Origin: Candidatus Berkiella cookevillensis
Lineage (GTDB): Bacteria > Pseudomonadota > Gammaproteobacteria > Berkiellales > Berkiellaceae
Length of the DNA stretch: 64,000 nucleotides
Assembly: GCF_001431315.2 (NCBI RefSeq)
Contig: NZ_LKHV02000001.1
Coordinates: 372,001 to 436,000, forward strand
Direction of reading: 5' to 3'
The notes under the pieces were generated by a model that was not told the DNA's origin, searched no databases, and worked only from the letters and a program-made list of their open reading frames with translations. A program made the translations under genes and the position numbers. Positions 7,996 to 16,000 of this stretch are shown piece by piece (position 1 is the stretch's first letter; every line of letters starts with the position of its first letter).

Positions 7996-10236
7996 ATGCC
8001 AAGATATATTATTGATCAAGCCGAACAAGATAGATTAAAAAAACTTGTTGCCAAAGCAAAACAACACGTTGATGAATTAAAAGAGATCAGCAGACCCAAA
8101 ACAACCTTTGAATGGATGTCGGGGTTTTTTCCATTCAATTTATTTTTTAGCCAACCACTTAGACAAGTTTCTATTCCTTCGATGAAGATTGATAAAAAAT
8201 TAGGTGAAATTTTCGAAAAAATGGATGAGAAAGCCTTCGATAATGTAGTGGCTTTACTAACAGAGCGTCGACTGATTACAGATGTGGAGCTTCTTGTACA
8301 AGCGTATCCAGAGAAATATGACTCTATGGCAGATCTAGTAGAATATGCGCAACAAGTTGCTGACTTGCAAGATGATATGCTTTTGCCTGAGAAATTACAT
8401 ATATTAAAAGCCTTTAAAACGCTTGTTTTATCTGAAATTCAAGATGCAGTACAAAGTGTTGCTGAAAGAATTCGAATTCGGAAAGATGCTGCTGAAATTG
8501 TTGCACAACAAATTCAAAAACTCGAAGATTCTATACAAGAAGATCAGTCAGATGCCCTTGCTAAAAATCAAGATTTTGTTGATGCTTTGAAGTTGCTGAC
8601 TGAATTATATCCGCAAAAATATAGTAAACACAATGAATTGCTTTCTAAAGCAGAAGCTGTTTATTTTTCAAAAGAAGCTTTTAATAAAACTGCCTTGTCT
8701 ATGCGTGAATTGAAAGCGCTTGAACAATCAGTGAAAGAAAATTTGCGAGACATAAAGCAGGCTAAAAGTTTGGATGATGCTTTAGTGATTTTGCGTGAAG
8801 ATGCTGCACAGCAAAATCTTGCCACGGTTGCCAGTGTTTATCCAAAAGGTTATCAAGATTCCCATTTGGCTTTACAAAGTGCACAAAGTATTTTGGAACA
8901 TAAGGGTGATTTTTTGCCTGAGGAAGAGCAGGTATTGCTTGACTCCTTACAAACATTAAATGCAGATAGAATTGCAGGTACCATTGCAAAAATAACATCT
9001 GTTTCAGATAAGCGAGAGCAAGCAAAGGCAAAAGCGCTTAGAGGTAAAGAGGCGATGCAAGTGGCTGTAACATTAGATGCATTGCTTGATATTGTTTTAG
9101 GTGATTTTTCAAATGATGCTCGCCTTCTCGCAGAAGCATACCCTAAAAAATATAATCGACTCGTTGCTTTTGTTGATGTCTGCAAAGACATAAAAGAAAT
9201 GGCGCCTGCGCTTCTTTTATCAGAACAAAATATTTTATTAGAGGCATTACGTCCTTTAGGCTCCAGAGCTGCATTAAAAGCGTTTTCTGTTGTTTTAGAA
9301 AAAGTTAAGGAGCGTGAGGAAGCAGAAGCTTTCATTGCAAAGCGCATAGAGCAATTAGTGCAACAAAAGAGCCTGCTACAAGTGTTTAACTTTTTACAAG
9401 ATAAATCTTGGCTAAATGCCTTGAAATTGCTCTCTGATTCTGTAGGCGGTAAATACAGTGAATATTTAAGCATTGCCCCTAAAGTGCATGATATTCAAAA
9501 TTATCTTGATAACATGATTGATACTGAAAGGCATGCACTGCTTTTGGCCTTTAAATCGTTAAATGCTTCAGCAATTAACAATGAAATTCAAGGTGTTCTC
9601 TTTAGTATCGAGCGAAGACGAAATGCATTAGCACTTTTTGAACAGGTAATGCAAGCAGGCTCTGAAGCTACGCAATTAAGTGAAATGCTTACACTTCTTT
9701 TGCAGACGGATTTTGCCACTGCGCTTGCCGTGTTATGTAATGATTTTCCTCATTCTGCAGAATATTCAAATGTTCAAGCGCTGCTAATCTATGCAAATAA
9801 AGTAGATGCATTACAGCCCAATATGCTAGAGCAAGAAAAAGTAACTTTGCTTGAAGATTTTAAAAGCGTTGTACCAGAGGCTGTCGCAAAAACAGCAGAA
9901 AGTGTTATGCGCAATATTCAAAGAAGAATAGCTGCAGAAGAAAATGTGAACAAGGCAATCACTCTGGTTCAACAACCAAGAGCAGTGATAAATCAACCTT
10001 GGATCAATGCAGATAAGGACTTAAAGCAAAAGCTCGTATTTTTAACCAGAGAAAAACCAAGTAGTGATTTACAATCTCCATTTGAGGATTTATGCGTTAA
10101 AAAGAAATCTGCAGTGGTTTTTGGTTTTGTACCTAAAGATCATCGAGAAAGCACTTCATCTGTTAATGACAGCCCTGTTGCAAGTGAGGGGCTTTCACAA
10201 GTATCTGAAACAAAGAAGAAAAAAGCCTTTAAGTAA
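7996..10236 (+). CDS. Large cytosolic repeat protein of unknown function (~100-residue helical units)
   Basis: 746 residues with no signal peptide; one hydrophobic patch lies at about 41-52 (MSGFFPFNLFF). I do not recognise the family. The body is six related helical units, each with a Y/F-P-x-K-Y-like motif: AYPEKY (103), LYPQKY (204), VYPKGY (281), AYPKKY (381), a degenerate SVGGKY (482) and DFPHSAEY (583). The spacing is 101, 77, 100, 101 and 101 residues. After each motif comes an L-x-x-E-x-x-x-LL-x-x-(F/L)-K-x-L segment, then an amphipathic helix ending R/K. The last ~60 residues are Ser/Lys-rich and look disordered (ends KKKKAFK). It is a single gene with its own leader and a terminator hairpin after it. 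A secreted effector or scaffold is possible but unproven. Confidence 0.8.
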   Translation: MPRYIIDQAEQDRLKKLVAKAKQHVDELKEISRPKTTFEWMSGFFPFNLFFSQPLRQVSIPSMKIDKKLGEIFEKMDEKAFDNVVALLTERRLITDVELLVQAYPEKYDSMADLVEYAQQVADLQDDMLLPEKLHILKAFKTLVLSEIQDAVQSVAERIRIRKDAAEIVAQQIQKLEDSIQEDQSDALAKNQDFVDALKLLTELYPQKYSKHNELLSKAEAVYFSKEAFNKTALSMRELKALEQSVKENLRDIKQAKSLDDALVILREDAAQQNLATVASVYPKGYQDSHLALQSAQSILEHKGDFLPEEEQVLLDSLQTLNADRIAGTIAKITSVSDKREQAKAKALRGKEAMQVAVTLDALLDIVLGDFSNDARLLAEAYPKKYNRLVAFVDVCKDIKEMAPALLLSEQNILLEALRPLGSRAALKAFSVVLEKVKEREEAEAFIAKRIEQLVQQKSLLQVFNFLQDKSWLNALKLLSDSVGGKYSEYLSIAPKVHDIQNYLDNMIDTERHALLLAFKSLNASAINNEIQGVLFSIERRRNALALFEQVMQAGSEATQLSEMLTLLLQTDFATALAVLCNDFPHSAEYSNVQALLIYANKVDALQPNMLEQEKVTLLEDFKSVVPEAVAKTAESVMRNIQRRIAAEENVNKAITLVQQPRAVINQPWINADKDLKQKLVFLTREKPSSDLQSPFEDLCVKKKSAVVFGFVPKDHRESTSSVNDSPVASEGLSQVSETKKKKAFK
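8302..9765 (+). repeat. Six protein-level ~100-residue tandem units inside the 746-residue gene
   Basis: The Y-P-x-K-Y-like motifs start at 8302, 8605, 8836, 9136, 9439 and 9742. Four of the five intervals are 300-303 bases and one is 231, which implies a ~24-residue deletion in the second unit. DNA identity between units is low, so the duplication is old. Confidence 0.7.
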
Positions 10237-10250
10237 TAGCGAGTATCGTT

Positions 10251-10282
10251 TTCCCTCAATTGCATGTATGTAATTGAGGGAA
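10251..10282. terminator. Hairpin after the 746-residue repeat gene
   Basis: A perfect 11 bp stem TTCCCTCAATT (10251-10261) / AATTGAGGGAA (10272-10282) with a 10-base loop. The following bases are not a clean T-run, so termination is likely but not certain. Confidence 0.55.
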
Positions 10283-10379
10283 GGGGTAGTTGTTTTTCAA
10301 TTTATGTTCATATTGTTTCCTTCTCTATAAGCTTTCCCCCTCTTTTTCATTAGAAAAAATGTTTTTTATAAAAAAATCA

Positions 10380-10396
10380 ATAGCAATTAGTGCTAT
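10380..10396 (+). promoter_or_regulatory. Dyad ATAGCA-N5-TGCTAT upstream of the first 52-residue-repeat gene
   Basis: The perfect inverted repeat ATAGCA/TGCTAT with spacer ATTAG ends 74 bases before the start codon. The same sequence occurs at the same distance upstream of the paralogue (11940-11956). This is consistent with a shared operator or leader hairpin. Confidence 0.5.
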
Positions 10397-10462
10397 AGAG
10401 AACAGATTTTTTTTTTGCTCTAATCCGCAATTGAGTTAGTTAAAAAGAAAATTTCTGGAAAT

Positions 10463-10483
10463 ATGAGTAATGTTAAATTTTAG
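10463..10483 (+). other. Seven-codon mini-ORF overlapping the start of the repeat gene
   Basis: ATG-AGT-AAT-GTT-AAA-TTT-TAG (MSNVKF, stop) begins 7 bases before the start at 10470 and ends 13 bases inside the gene in another frame. The paralogue has the same arrangement (MSNVRF, 12023-12043). It may be chance within a conserved leader, or a coupling device. Confidence 0.35.
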
Positions 10484-11873
10484 TGAAAGTGCAGTCGTTG
10501 AAAAAAAGGGGAATGATTGTACTAAAAGAAAAGCTAAACAAGCAGGCGATAGTGCAGCAAGACGGGGTTATAAACGAGCAACTGAAGCAAAACTTGCTAA
10601 GCACGGTTATAATAAAGAAGAGATAAAGATTTATTATGAAGGCTATGATAGCTATAAGATTTCTGAATCAGAACGGGAAATAAAAAGAGCAAACACAGTA
10701 GGCTATAGTCTAGCAAGAAATGGGGGTAAACAAGCAACAGTAGAAGAACTTGTTAATCGTGGTTACACTCTAGAACAGATAGCAGCCTATCATAAAGGCT
10801 ACGATGGCTGTGTTATTTCTGAATCGGAACGAAAAATAAAAAGAGCAAAGGCAGCAGGCTATGGTGCAGCAAAGAAGAAGTGTAAACGAGCAACTGAAGA
10901 AAAACTTGTTAATCGTGGTTACACCCCAGAACAGATAGCAGCCTATCATGAAGGCTATGATGGCTGTGTTATTCCTGAATCGGAACGAAAAATAAAAAGA
11001 GCAAAGGCAGCAGGCTATGGTGCAGCAAAGAAGAAATATAAACGAACAACTGAAGAAAAACTCGTTAATCGTGGTTACACTCCAGAACAGATAGCAGCCT
11101 ATCATGAAGGCTATGATGGCTGTGTTATTCCTGAATCGGAACGAAAAATAAGAAGAGTAAAGGCAGCAGGCTATAGTGCAGCAAAGAAGAAATATAAACG
11201 AGCAACCGCAGCAGGCTGTGGTGCAGCAAGGCGGGGCTATAAACGAGCAACTGAAGCAAAACTTGCTAAGCACGGTTATAATGAAGAAGAGATAAGGGTT
11301 TATTATGAAAGCTATGATAGCTATAAGATTTCTGAATCAGAACGGAAAATAAAAAGAGCAAACACAGTAGGCTATAATCTAGCAAGAAATGGGGGTAAAC
11401 AAGCAACTACAGAAGAACTTGCTAATCGTGGTTACACTCTAGAACAGATAGCAGCCTATCATCAAGGCTATGATGGCTGTGTTATTTCTGAATCGGAACG
11501 AAAAATAAGAAGAGCAAAGGCAGCTGGCTATGGTGCAGCAAAGAAGAAGTCTAAACGAGCAACTGAAGAAAAACTTGTTAATCGTGGTTACACCCCAGAA
11601 CAGATAGCAGCCTATTATAAAGAGTATGATAGTTGTACTAAAGCATATAAAAAGTATGATGAAACATTAGAGATGAATGCAAGTTCTAATATTGTTGAGA
11701 GAATAGAGGGGGAGCTTGATGTTAATAAAGAAGATGTTAATAGTTTTGGAGTTAAAGAAAAAGATTTAGTACTTTGGTTATTTAAAGAAATAGAAAGTAT
11801 GAATGCTAAACGGGTTAGAGGCAATAATAGTGCGTGTGAATTATTGCCTTCATTGAAAAGAAAAAAATTATAA
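10470..11873 (+). CDS. Basic repeat protein with 52-residue units, unknown function
   Basis: 467 residues, strongly basic, with no signal peptide or membrane segment. A 25-residue N-terminus (MLNFSESAVVEKKGNDC) is followed by six complete 52-residue units and a seventh cut short at 37 residues (starts 26, 78, 130, 182, 249, 301 and 353). A 15-residue partial unit (234-248) interrupts them. A 78-residue tail ends KRKKL. Each unit has the shape G-Y-x-A-A-K-K-x-x-K-R-A-T-x-E-K-L-x-N-R-G-Y-T-P-E-Q-I, then AAYHEGYDG and SESERKIKRAKAA. Units 1-3 and 5-7 match each other in order, so a block of three was duplicated. Clusters such as KKKYKR resemble nuclear localisation or nucleic-acid-binding patches. 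The start has a GGAA site 9 bases upstream. I do not recognise the family; a host-directed or DNA/RNA-binding role is only inference. Confidence 0.8.
   Translation: MLNFSESAVVEKKGNDCTKRKAKQAGDSAARRGYKRATEAKLAKHGYNKEEIKIYYEGYDSYKISESEREIKRANTVGYSLARNGGKQATVEELVNRGYTLEQIAAYHKGYDGCVISESERKIKRAKAAGYGAAKKKCKRATEEKLVNRGYTPEQIAAYHEGYDGCVIPESERKIKRAKAAGYGAAKKKYKRTTEEKLVNRGYTPEQIAAYHEGYDGCVIPESERKIRRVKAAGYSAAKKKYKRATAAGCGAARRGYKRATEAKLAKHGYNEEEIRVYYESYDSYKISESERKIKRANTVGYNLARNGGKQATTEELANRGYTLEQIAAYHQGYDGCVISESERKIRRAKAAGYGAAKKKSKRATEEKLVNRGYTPEQIAAYYKEYDSCTKAYKKYDETLEMNASSNIVERIEGELDVNKEDVNSFGVKEKDLVLWLFKEIESMNAKRVRGNNSACELLPSLKRKKL
10545..11636 (+). repeat. 156 bp coding repeats, seven units plus a partial one
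   Basis: In-frame units of 156 bases. Adjacent units share long exact DNA stretches, e.g. the part encoding the YHEGYDGCVIPESERK segment in units 3 and 4, so expansion is recent. A 45 bp partial unit at 11169-11213 marks an unequal-recombination junction. Confidence 0.85.
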
Positions 11874-11939
11874 GATCTAATTATTCAGATGCATATGCAA
11901 TTTCTTAAGTTTTTTTAAATCTTTATTTTTCAAAAATCA

Positions 11940-11956
11940 ATAGCAATTAGTGCTAT
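11940..11956 (+). promoter_or_regulatory. Dyad ATAGCA-N5-TGCTAT upstream of the second 52-residue-repeat gene
   Basis: Identical to the dyad at 10380-10396 and again 74 bases from the start codon. The whole stretch 11934-12029 is a near copy of 10374-10469, so the promoter region was duplicated with the gene. Confidence 0.5.
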
Positions 11957-12022
11957 AGAAAACTGATTATTTTTTTGCTTTAATTTGTAATTGAGTTAGT
12001 TGAAAAGAAAATTTCTCGGAAT

Positions 12023-12043
12023 ATGAGCAATGTTAGATTTTAG
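12023..12043 (+). other. Seven-codon mini-ORF overlapping the start of the paralogue
   Basis: ATG-AGC-AAT-GTT-AGA-TTT-TAG (MSNVRF, stop), in the same position relative to the start as the one at 10463-10483. Confidence 0.35.
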
Positions 12044-12719
12044 TGAAAGTACAACCATTCAAAAAAAGAGAAATGATTGTACTACAAGAAAAGCAGGCTA
12101 TAATGCAGCGAATCGTGGATATGAGAAGAAAACAATGGCAGCGCTTGTTGAGCGTGGTTACACTTCAGAACAGATAGCAGTCTATTATGAAGGCTATGAT
12201 AGCTTTCGTGTTTCTGAATCAGAACGTAAAATAATAAAAGCAAAAGTAGCAGGTAATAGTGCGGCAAAACGGGGTTGTAAACGAATAACTACGGAAAAGT
12301 TTTCTAAGCGTAATTACACTCCAGAACAGATAGCTGCTTATTATGAAGGCTATGATAGCTTTCGTATTTCTGACTCAGAACGTAAAAGAATAAAAGCAAG
12401 AGCAGCAGGTTATAAATCAGTGAAGCGCGGATGTAAGAAGCCAACAACTGAAGCACTTTCTAAGCGTGGTTACACTCCAGCGCAGATAGCAGCCTATCAT
12501 CAAGGCTATGATGGTTGTGTTGTGTCAAAAGCGGAGCATAAAGCGAAAACTCAAGAGAATCGGCCAGCAATTGTTGAGTTTACCTGGATCTATTTTAGCC
12601 CGCTTAAAGCGCCTGAGCCCATAGTATGGGATTATAATAGAGGCAGAAAGTCGAGAACAGAAGAAAGCTTTGCACCATTAAATGAACGTGTATCCAATGG
12701 CCGATTGTTGTTCAAGTAA
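12030..12719 (+). CDS. Paralogue of the 52-residue-repeat protein
   Basis: 229 residues. The N-terminus MLDFSESTTIQKKRNDC matches that of the neighbour at 10470. Three 52-residue units follow (starts 23, 75 and 127; the third is truncated), with the same core GYT-x-x-QIAAYY-EGYDSF and SESERK. The C-terminal ~56 residues are unrelated to the neighbour's tail (TWIYFSPLKAPEPIVWDYN). The units are less alike than those of the neighbour, so this copy did not expand recently. The shared leader and start region show tandem gene duplication. Function unknown. Confidence 0.78.
   Translation: MLDFSESTTIQKKRNDCTTRKAGYNAANRGYEKKTMAALVERGYTSEQIAVYYEGYDSFRVSESERKIIKAKVAGNSAAKRGCKRITTEKFSKRNYTPEQIAAYYEGYDSFRISDSERKRIKARAAGYKSVKRGCKKPTTEALSKRGYTPAQIAAYHQGYDGCVVSKAEHKAKTQENRPAIVEFTWIYFSPLKAPEPIVWDYNRGRKSRTEESFAPLNERVSNGRLLFK
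12096..12548 (+). repeat. 156 bp coding repeats, three units
   Basis: In-frame 52-residue units homologous to those at 10545-11636. The third unit keeps about 47 residues before diverging into the unique tail. Confidence 0.8.
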
Positions 12720-12955
12720 CATGGTTGAGCAACAGAAGTATTTTTGAATGAAGCAAAAGAAAAAGAACTTGCAGGCGATTTTAGAAAGAGTCTTCATTAT
12801 TTGATTTGTTTTTTTTCGATAAACAGGATGTTAAAATAAATTTTTTGACTAACTTAATTTAATGGATTCAGCGCTGTTTACTTGAATAACAGAGAGCTTA
12901 AGGCCATACTTCGACGACTATTTTTTCGCCCCTGAGTTATTTGAGGAAAACCTTT

Positions 12956-13594
12956 ATGGTATTTGGACTTAACTTGCTACCGCAAGATAATAAGTTTTTT
13001 ACGCTTCTAAAAGATGTAAGTCGACTTTCAAATAAATCTGTTCACCTCCTTAAAGATCTCGCCATTGAAGAAAACAGAGACACAGCCTTTAAATTGGCAC
13101 GTGAGATTGAAATAGCAAAGCACACAGCTAAAGATGTAACTTACGAAATTACAGAAATGCTGTGCCGTACTTTAGTAACCCCCTTTGATCACGAAGACAT
13201 TCATCGCATTTCTAGAGGCTTGTACAAGACCTTAAAGATTTGTGAAAAAACGCAGGAACGATTGGTTGCGTTTCAGTTACGTCCTTTTCATAACGATCTC
13301 TTCAAATTAGCCACCAATATGGTTTCAGCCTCTGATGTGGTTCATGATTTGGTTACAGATCTAAAAATTTTGAAAGACAGTAAAGCAGTACATGATAAAT
13401 GTGCTCTGATTCACAACATTGAGTCTGATACAGATAAATTATTCAACCAACTAACAATTGATTTGTATGAACATGAACAAGATTTTAAAAAAATCCTGAT
13501 CCGCAAAGAAGTATATGGTCTTATGGAAGGGGTTGTTGATAGGCATCGAGATCTTGCCAATGTTATTTTAGAAGTCGTTTTAAAACACTCCTAA
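12956..13594 (+). CDS. DUF47 (PhoU-like) phosphate-transport partner
   Basis: A soluble all-helical protein of the DUF47/TIGR00153 family, which resembles PhoU and is usually encoded next to PiT transporters, probably to regulate or assist them. Helices with regularly spaced Asp/Glu/His are seen, e.g. IHNIESDTDKLFNQL and EGVVDRHRDLANVILEV. The start is set at ATG 12956 (MVFGLNLLPQDNKFF), which has GAGG upstream; a TTG at 12941 is in frame but poorly placed. The transporter gene starts 38 bases downstream. Confidence 0.88.
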   Translation: MVFGLNLLPQDNKFFTLLKDVSRLSNKSVHLLKDLAIEENRDTAFKLAREIEIAKHTAKDVTYEITEMLCRTLVTPFDHEDIHRISRGLYKTLKICEKTQERLVAFQLRPFHNDLFKLATNMVSASDVVHDLVTDLKILKDSKAVHDKCALIHNIESDTDKLFNQLTIDLYEHEQDFKKILIRKEVYGLMEGVVDRHRDLANVILEVVLKHS

Positions 13595-13632
13595 ATTATG
13601 AAGTATCGTTAAAACGAATCAATGGATATTCT

Positions 13633-14634
13633 ATGGAATTAGCTTTTCTGCTTTTTATCAGTATTGTTGTGCTTGCAATAATTTTTGATTACATCAATGG
13701 TTTTCATGATGCTGCAAATGCAATCGCTACCGTAGTTTCTACCAAAGTATTGTCGCCTCGTATTGCTGTTATTTATGGCGCTAGTTTAAATGTGGTTGGA
13801 GCGTTACTGGGAACACAAGTAGCAACCACAATTGGGACAGGATTGGTAGAAACGCAAGCTGTTACTTCACAAGTGTTATTATCTGCTTTGGTCAGTGCGA
13901 TTGTATGGAATTTGTTAACGTGGTTTAAAGGGCTTCCTTCGAGTTCTTCGCATGCTTTAATGGGATCTTTGATGGGAGCTACAGCCTTTGCCGCAGGATC
14001 TAGCAGCTTACATTGGGATAAAATCATTGAGAAAGTTATTATCCCCACCTTTAGTTCACCAATTATTGGTTTGGTTTTAGGATATTTTGTGATGGTTGCC
14101 TTGTATTGGTTATTACACAAAGTCTCTTTGCCTATTGTGAATCGTTGGTTTAGTAAGCTACAGATTATTTCTGCAGGTTATATGGCTATTACACATGGTG
14201 CAAATGATGCGCAAAAGACCATGGGTATCATTGCATTGGCAGTTGCAACTTATTACCAAACCCCTTTTCATGTTTCTGCTTGGATCATTATTGTTTGTGC
14301 GCTTGCAATGGGCTTAGGCACTGTAGCAGGGGGATGGAAGATCATTCGTACAGTGGGTTCAAAAATGGTGAAGTTGAAACCTTTGCAAGGCTTTGCGGCT
14401 GAAGCAACAGGGGGTACGATCTTATTTTTAACAGCGCATTTGGGTATTCCTGTCAGTACTACGCATACCATCACAACTTCGATTATGGGGGTTGGTTCTG
14501 CGCAACGTTTTTCTGCTCTACGGCCTAAAGTGGTGATGAATATTATGGCCGCTTGGGTAGTGACTTTGCCAACAACTTTCTTTTTAGCCGGTGGGCTATT
14601 CTGGCTTATGCAAAAATGTTTTACTTTGCCTTAA
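13633..14634 (+). CDS. pitA: PiT-family inorganic phosphate transporter
   Basis: A 333-residue inner-membrane protein with about ten helices. It has the two inverted PiT signatures: DYINGFHDAANAIATVV (about residues 19-35) and AITHGANDAQKTMGIIA (about 186-202), each with the Asp that binds the cation-phosphate. PSSSSHALMGSLMGA and PVSTTHTITTSIMGVG are the paired serine/histidine loops. It imports phosphate as a metal complex with H+ or Na+ coupling. It is shorter than E. coli PitA (about 500) but normal for the short type that pairs with DUF47. Confidence 0.92.
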   Translation: MELAFLLFISIVVLAIIFDYINGFHDAANAIATVVSTKVLSPRIAVIYGASLNVVGALLGTQVATTIGTGLVETQAVTSQVLLSALVSAIVWNLLTWFKGLPSSSSHALMGSLMGATAFAAGSSSLHWDKIIEKVIIPTFSSPIIGLVLGYFVMVALYWLLHKVSLPIVNRWFSKLQIISAGYMAITHGANDAQKTMGIIALAVATYYQTPFHVSAWIIIVCALAMGLGTVAGGWKIIRTVGSKMVKLKPLQGFAAEATGGTILFLTAHLGIPVSTTHTITTSIMGVGSAQRFSALRPKVVMNIMAAWVVTLPTTFFLAGGLFWLMQKCFTLP

Positions 14635-14641
14635 TCATTGC

Positions 14642-14674
14642 CGTTTAAAAGTGAGTATTACTCACTTTTAAACG
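14642..14674. terminator. Hairpin terminator after pit
   Basis: A perfect 15 bp stem, CGTTTAAAAGTGAGT (14642-14656) / ACTCACTTTTAAACG (14660-14674), with loop ATT. No long T-run follows, but the stem is very stable. Confidence 0.65.
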
Positions 14675-14729
14675 CTGCGTCTCTCTGATATTAGTTGACA
14701 ATATTGCTAACAATAACATTTTTTCTTTG

Positions 14730-14759
14730 TTGACATACATATCTCTGTATCGGTAAATT
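14730..14759 (+). promoter_or_regulatory. Possible promoter of the RND efflux operon
   Basis: TTGACA (14730-14735) is followed after 18 bases by TAAATT (14754-14759). A partial dyad ATACATATCTCTGTAT lies inside the spacer, a usual place for a repressor site, but no regulator gene is adjacent. Confidence 0.4.
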
Positions 14760-14830
14760 ATAAGGCTTATATTTAAAGAATAAATCACTTTAAGTGCTAT
14801 AAGAATTCTCTAAGGAGTAGAGGAAATCAT

Positions 14831-16000
14831 ATGAAGAAGAAAATAATCACCGTTGGTGCAATACTGTTTTCTTTGCTACTTGGATATCTTTTTTGGCCGT
14901 CTTCAAACACGCCACAAATGGCGGGAGGGGCTGGGCACGCGATTCCGGTCGGTGTCATGGATGTTAAAAATGAATCTGTTAGTTTATATACAGAGCTACC
15001 AGGTAGAACAGTACCTTATCAGATTGCAGAAATTAGACCTCAAGTTACAGGACTCATCAAGGATCGGTTGTTTGAAGAGGGAAGTAATGTAAAAGAAGGG
15101 CAGCAACTCTATCAAATTGATCCCGCACCTTATCAAGCTGTTTATGACAGCACAAAAGCAGATCTTGCAAAAGCAGATGCCAATCTTCAATCCGTGCAAG
15201 CTAAAAACAATCGCGTCAAAGAATTGTTAAAAAAGAATGCTATTAGCAAACAAGATTTTGACGATAGTATGGCTTCATTGGCTCAAGCTTATGCTGATAT
15301 TGCAATTGCTAAGGCTGCCATTGTGAAAGCTAAGATTGATTTAGATTATACCAAAGTATATGCCCCCATTTCAGGTCGCATTGGTAAGTCGGGTGTCACA
15401 AAGGGAGCGCTCGTGACAGCAAATCAATCGCAATCATTGGCAACCATTACCCAACTCAATCCTATGTATGTTGATTTAACACAAGCAAGTGATGAGTTAA
15501 TTCAAATGCGTAAGAACATTGAGTCGAAAAAAGAAACTCTCGTAGAGTTATATTTAGAAAAAGATTCTGCACCTTATGCAAAAAAAGGTGTTTTGCAATT
15601 TACTGATGTGACCGTTGATCAATCAACAGGCTCTGTGCAACTGAGAGCGCTGTTTCCTAATCCTGAAGGATTATTGTTATCTGGACTATTTGTACGCGCT
15701 AAGATAGAAACAGATGCTGTTGAATCCATTCTGATTCCTCAACGTGCTGCCATTCGTGGTCCAGATGGGCAGATGCGAGTATGGGTTGTTGATAAAGAAA
15801 ACACAGTTAATCTTAGATTAGTGGCTATAGAGAAGGCTGTGGGGGATAAGTGGCTGGTAAGAGAGGGGCTTAACGCAGGCGAAACTATTGTTCTAGAAGG
15901 ATTTCAAAAAATTGCGCCAGGTGCCGTTGTTGCTCCCACTTATGCTGAAGAGAATATGAAAAGTGCTATGAATATGCTTTCTCTACAAGGAGAGCATTAA
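14831..16000 (+). CDS. RND efflux periplasmic adaptor (AcrA/MexA type)
   Basis: 389 residues with an N-terminal membrane anchor and no lipobox Cys. A lipoyl-like half site ([25 protein letters not shown]), a helical hairpin (about 110-165), the second lipoyl half ([19 protein letters not shown]), then beta-barrel and membrane-proximal domains are recognisable. It links the inner-membrane pump to an outer-membrane channel. The stop overlaps the pump start by one base (TAATG), so the two are translationally coupled. Confidence 0.93.
   Translation: MKKKIITVGAILFSLLLGYLFWPSSNTPQMAGGAGHAIPVGVMDVKNESVSLYTELPGRTVPYQIAEIRPQVTGLIKDRLFEEGSNVKEGQQLYQIDPAPYQAVYDSTKADLAKADANLQSVQAKNNRVKELLKKNAISKQDFDDSMASLAQAYADIAIAKAAIVKAKIDLDYTKVYAPISGRIGKSGVTKGALVTANQSQSLATITQLNPMYVDLTQASDELIQMRKNIESKKETLVELYLEKDSAPYAKKGVLQFTDVTVDQSTGSVQLRALFPNPEGLLLSGLFVRAKIETDAVESILIPQRAAIRGPDGQMRVWVVDKENTVNLRLVAIEKAVGDKWLVREGLNAGETIVLEGFQKIAPGAVVAPTYAEENMKSAMNMLSLQGEH

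Noticed and set aside
8853-9473. 206-codon minus-strand frame inside the 746-residue gene
   Set aside because: Serine/cysteine-rich shadow of a well-supported plus-strand coding region with no ribosome site.
10770-11273. Long minus-strand open frame (Cys/Phe-rich) opposite the repeat gene
   Set aside because: It is the antisense of the 156 bp repeats; the repeat composition keeps the frame open. It has no start context and a non-protein-like composition.
10545-11636. Resemblance of the TPEQ part of the 52-residue unit to TAL-effector repeats (LTPEQVVAIAS)
   Set aside because: The match is confined to a few residues. Unit length is 52 rather than 33-35, and no hypervariable residue pair at a fixed place is seen. 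It is not enough to claim a TALE-like DNA code.
10545-11636. CRISPR array
   Set aside because: The repeats are 156 bp, in-frame and coding, without short repeat-spacer structure. No 25-40 bp direct repeats with unique spacers were seen anywhere in the window.
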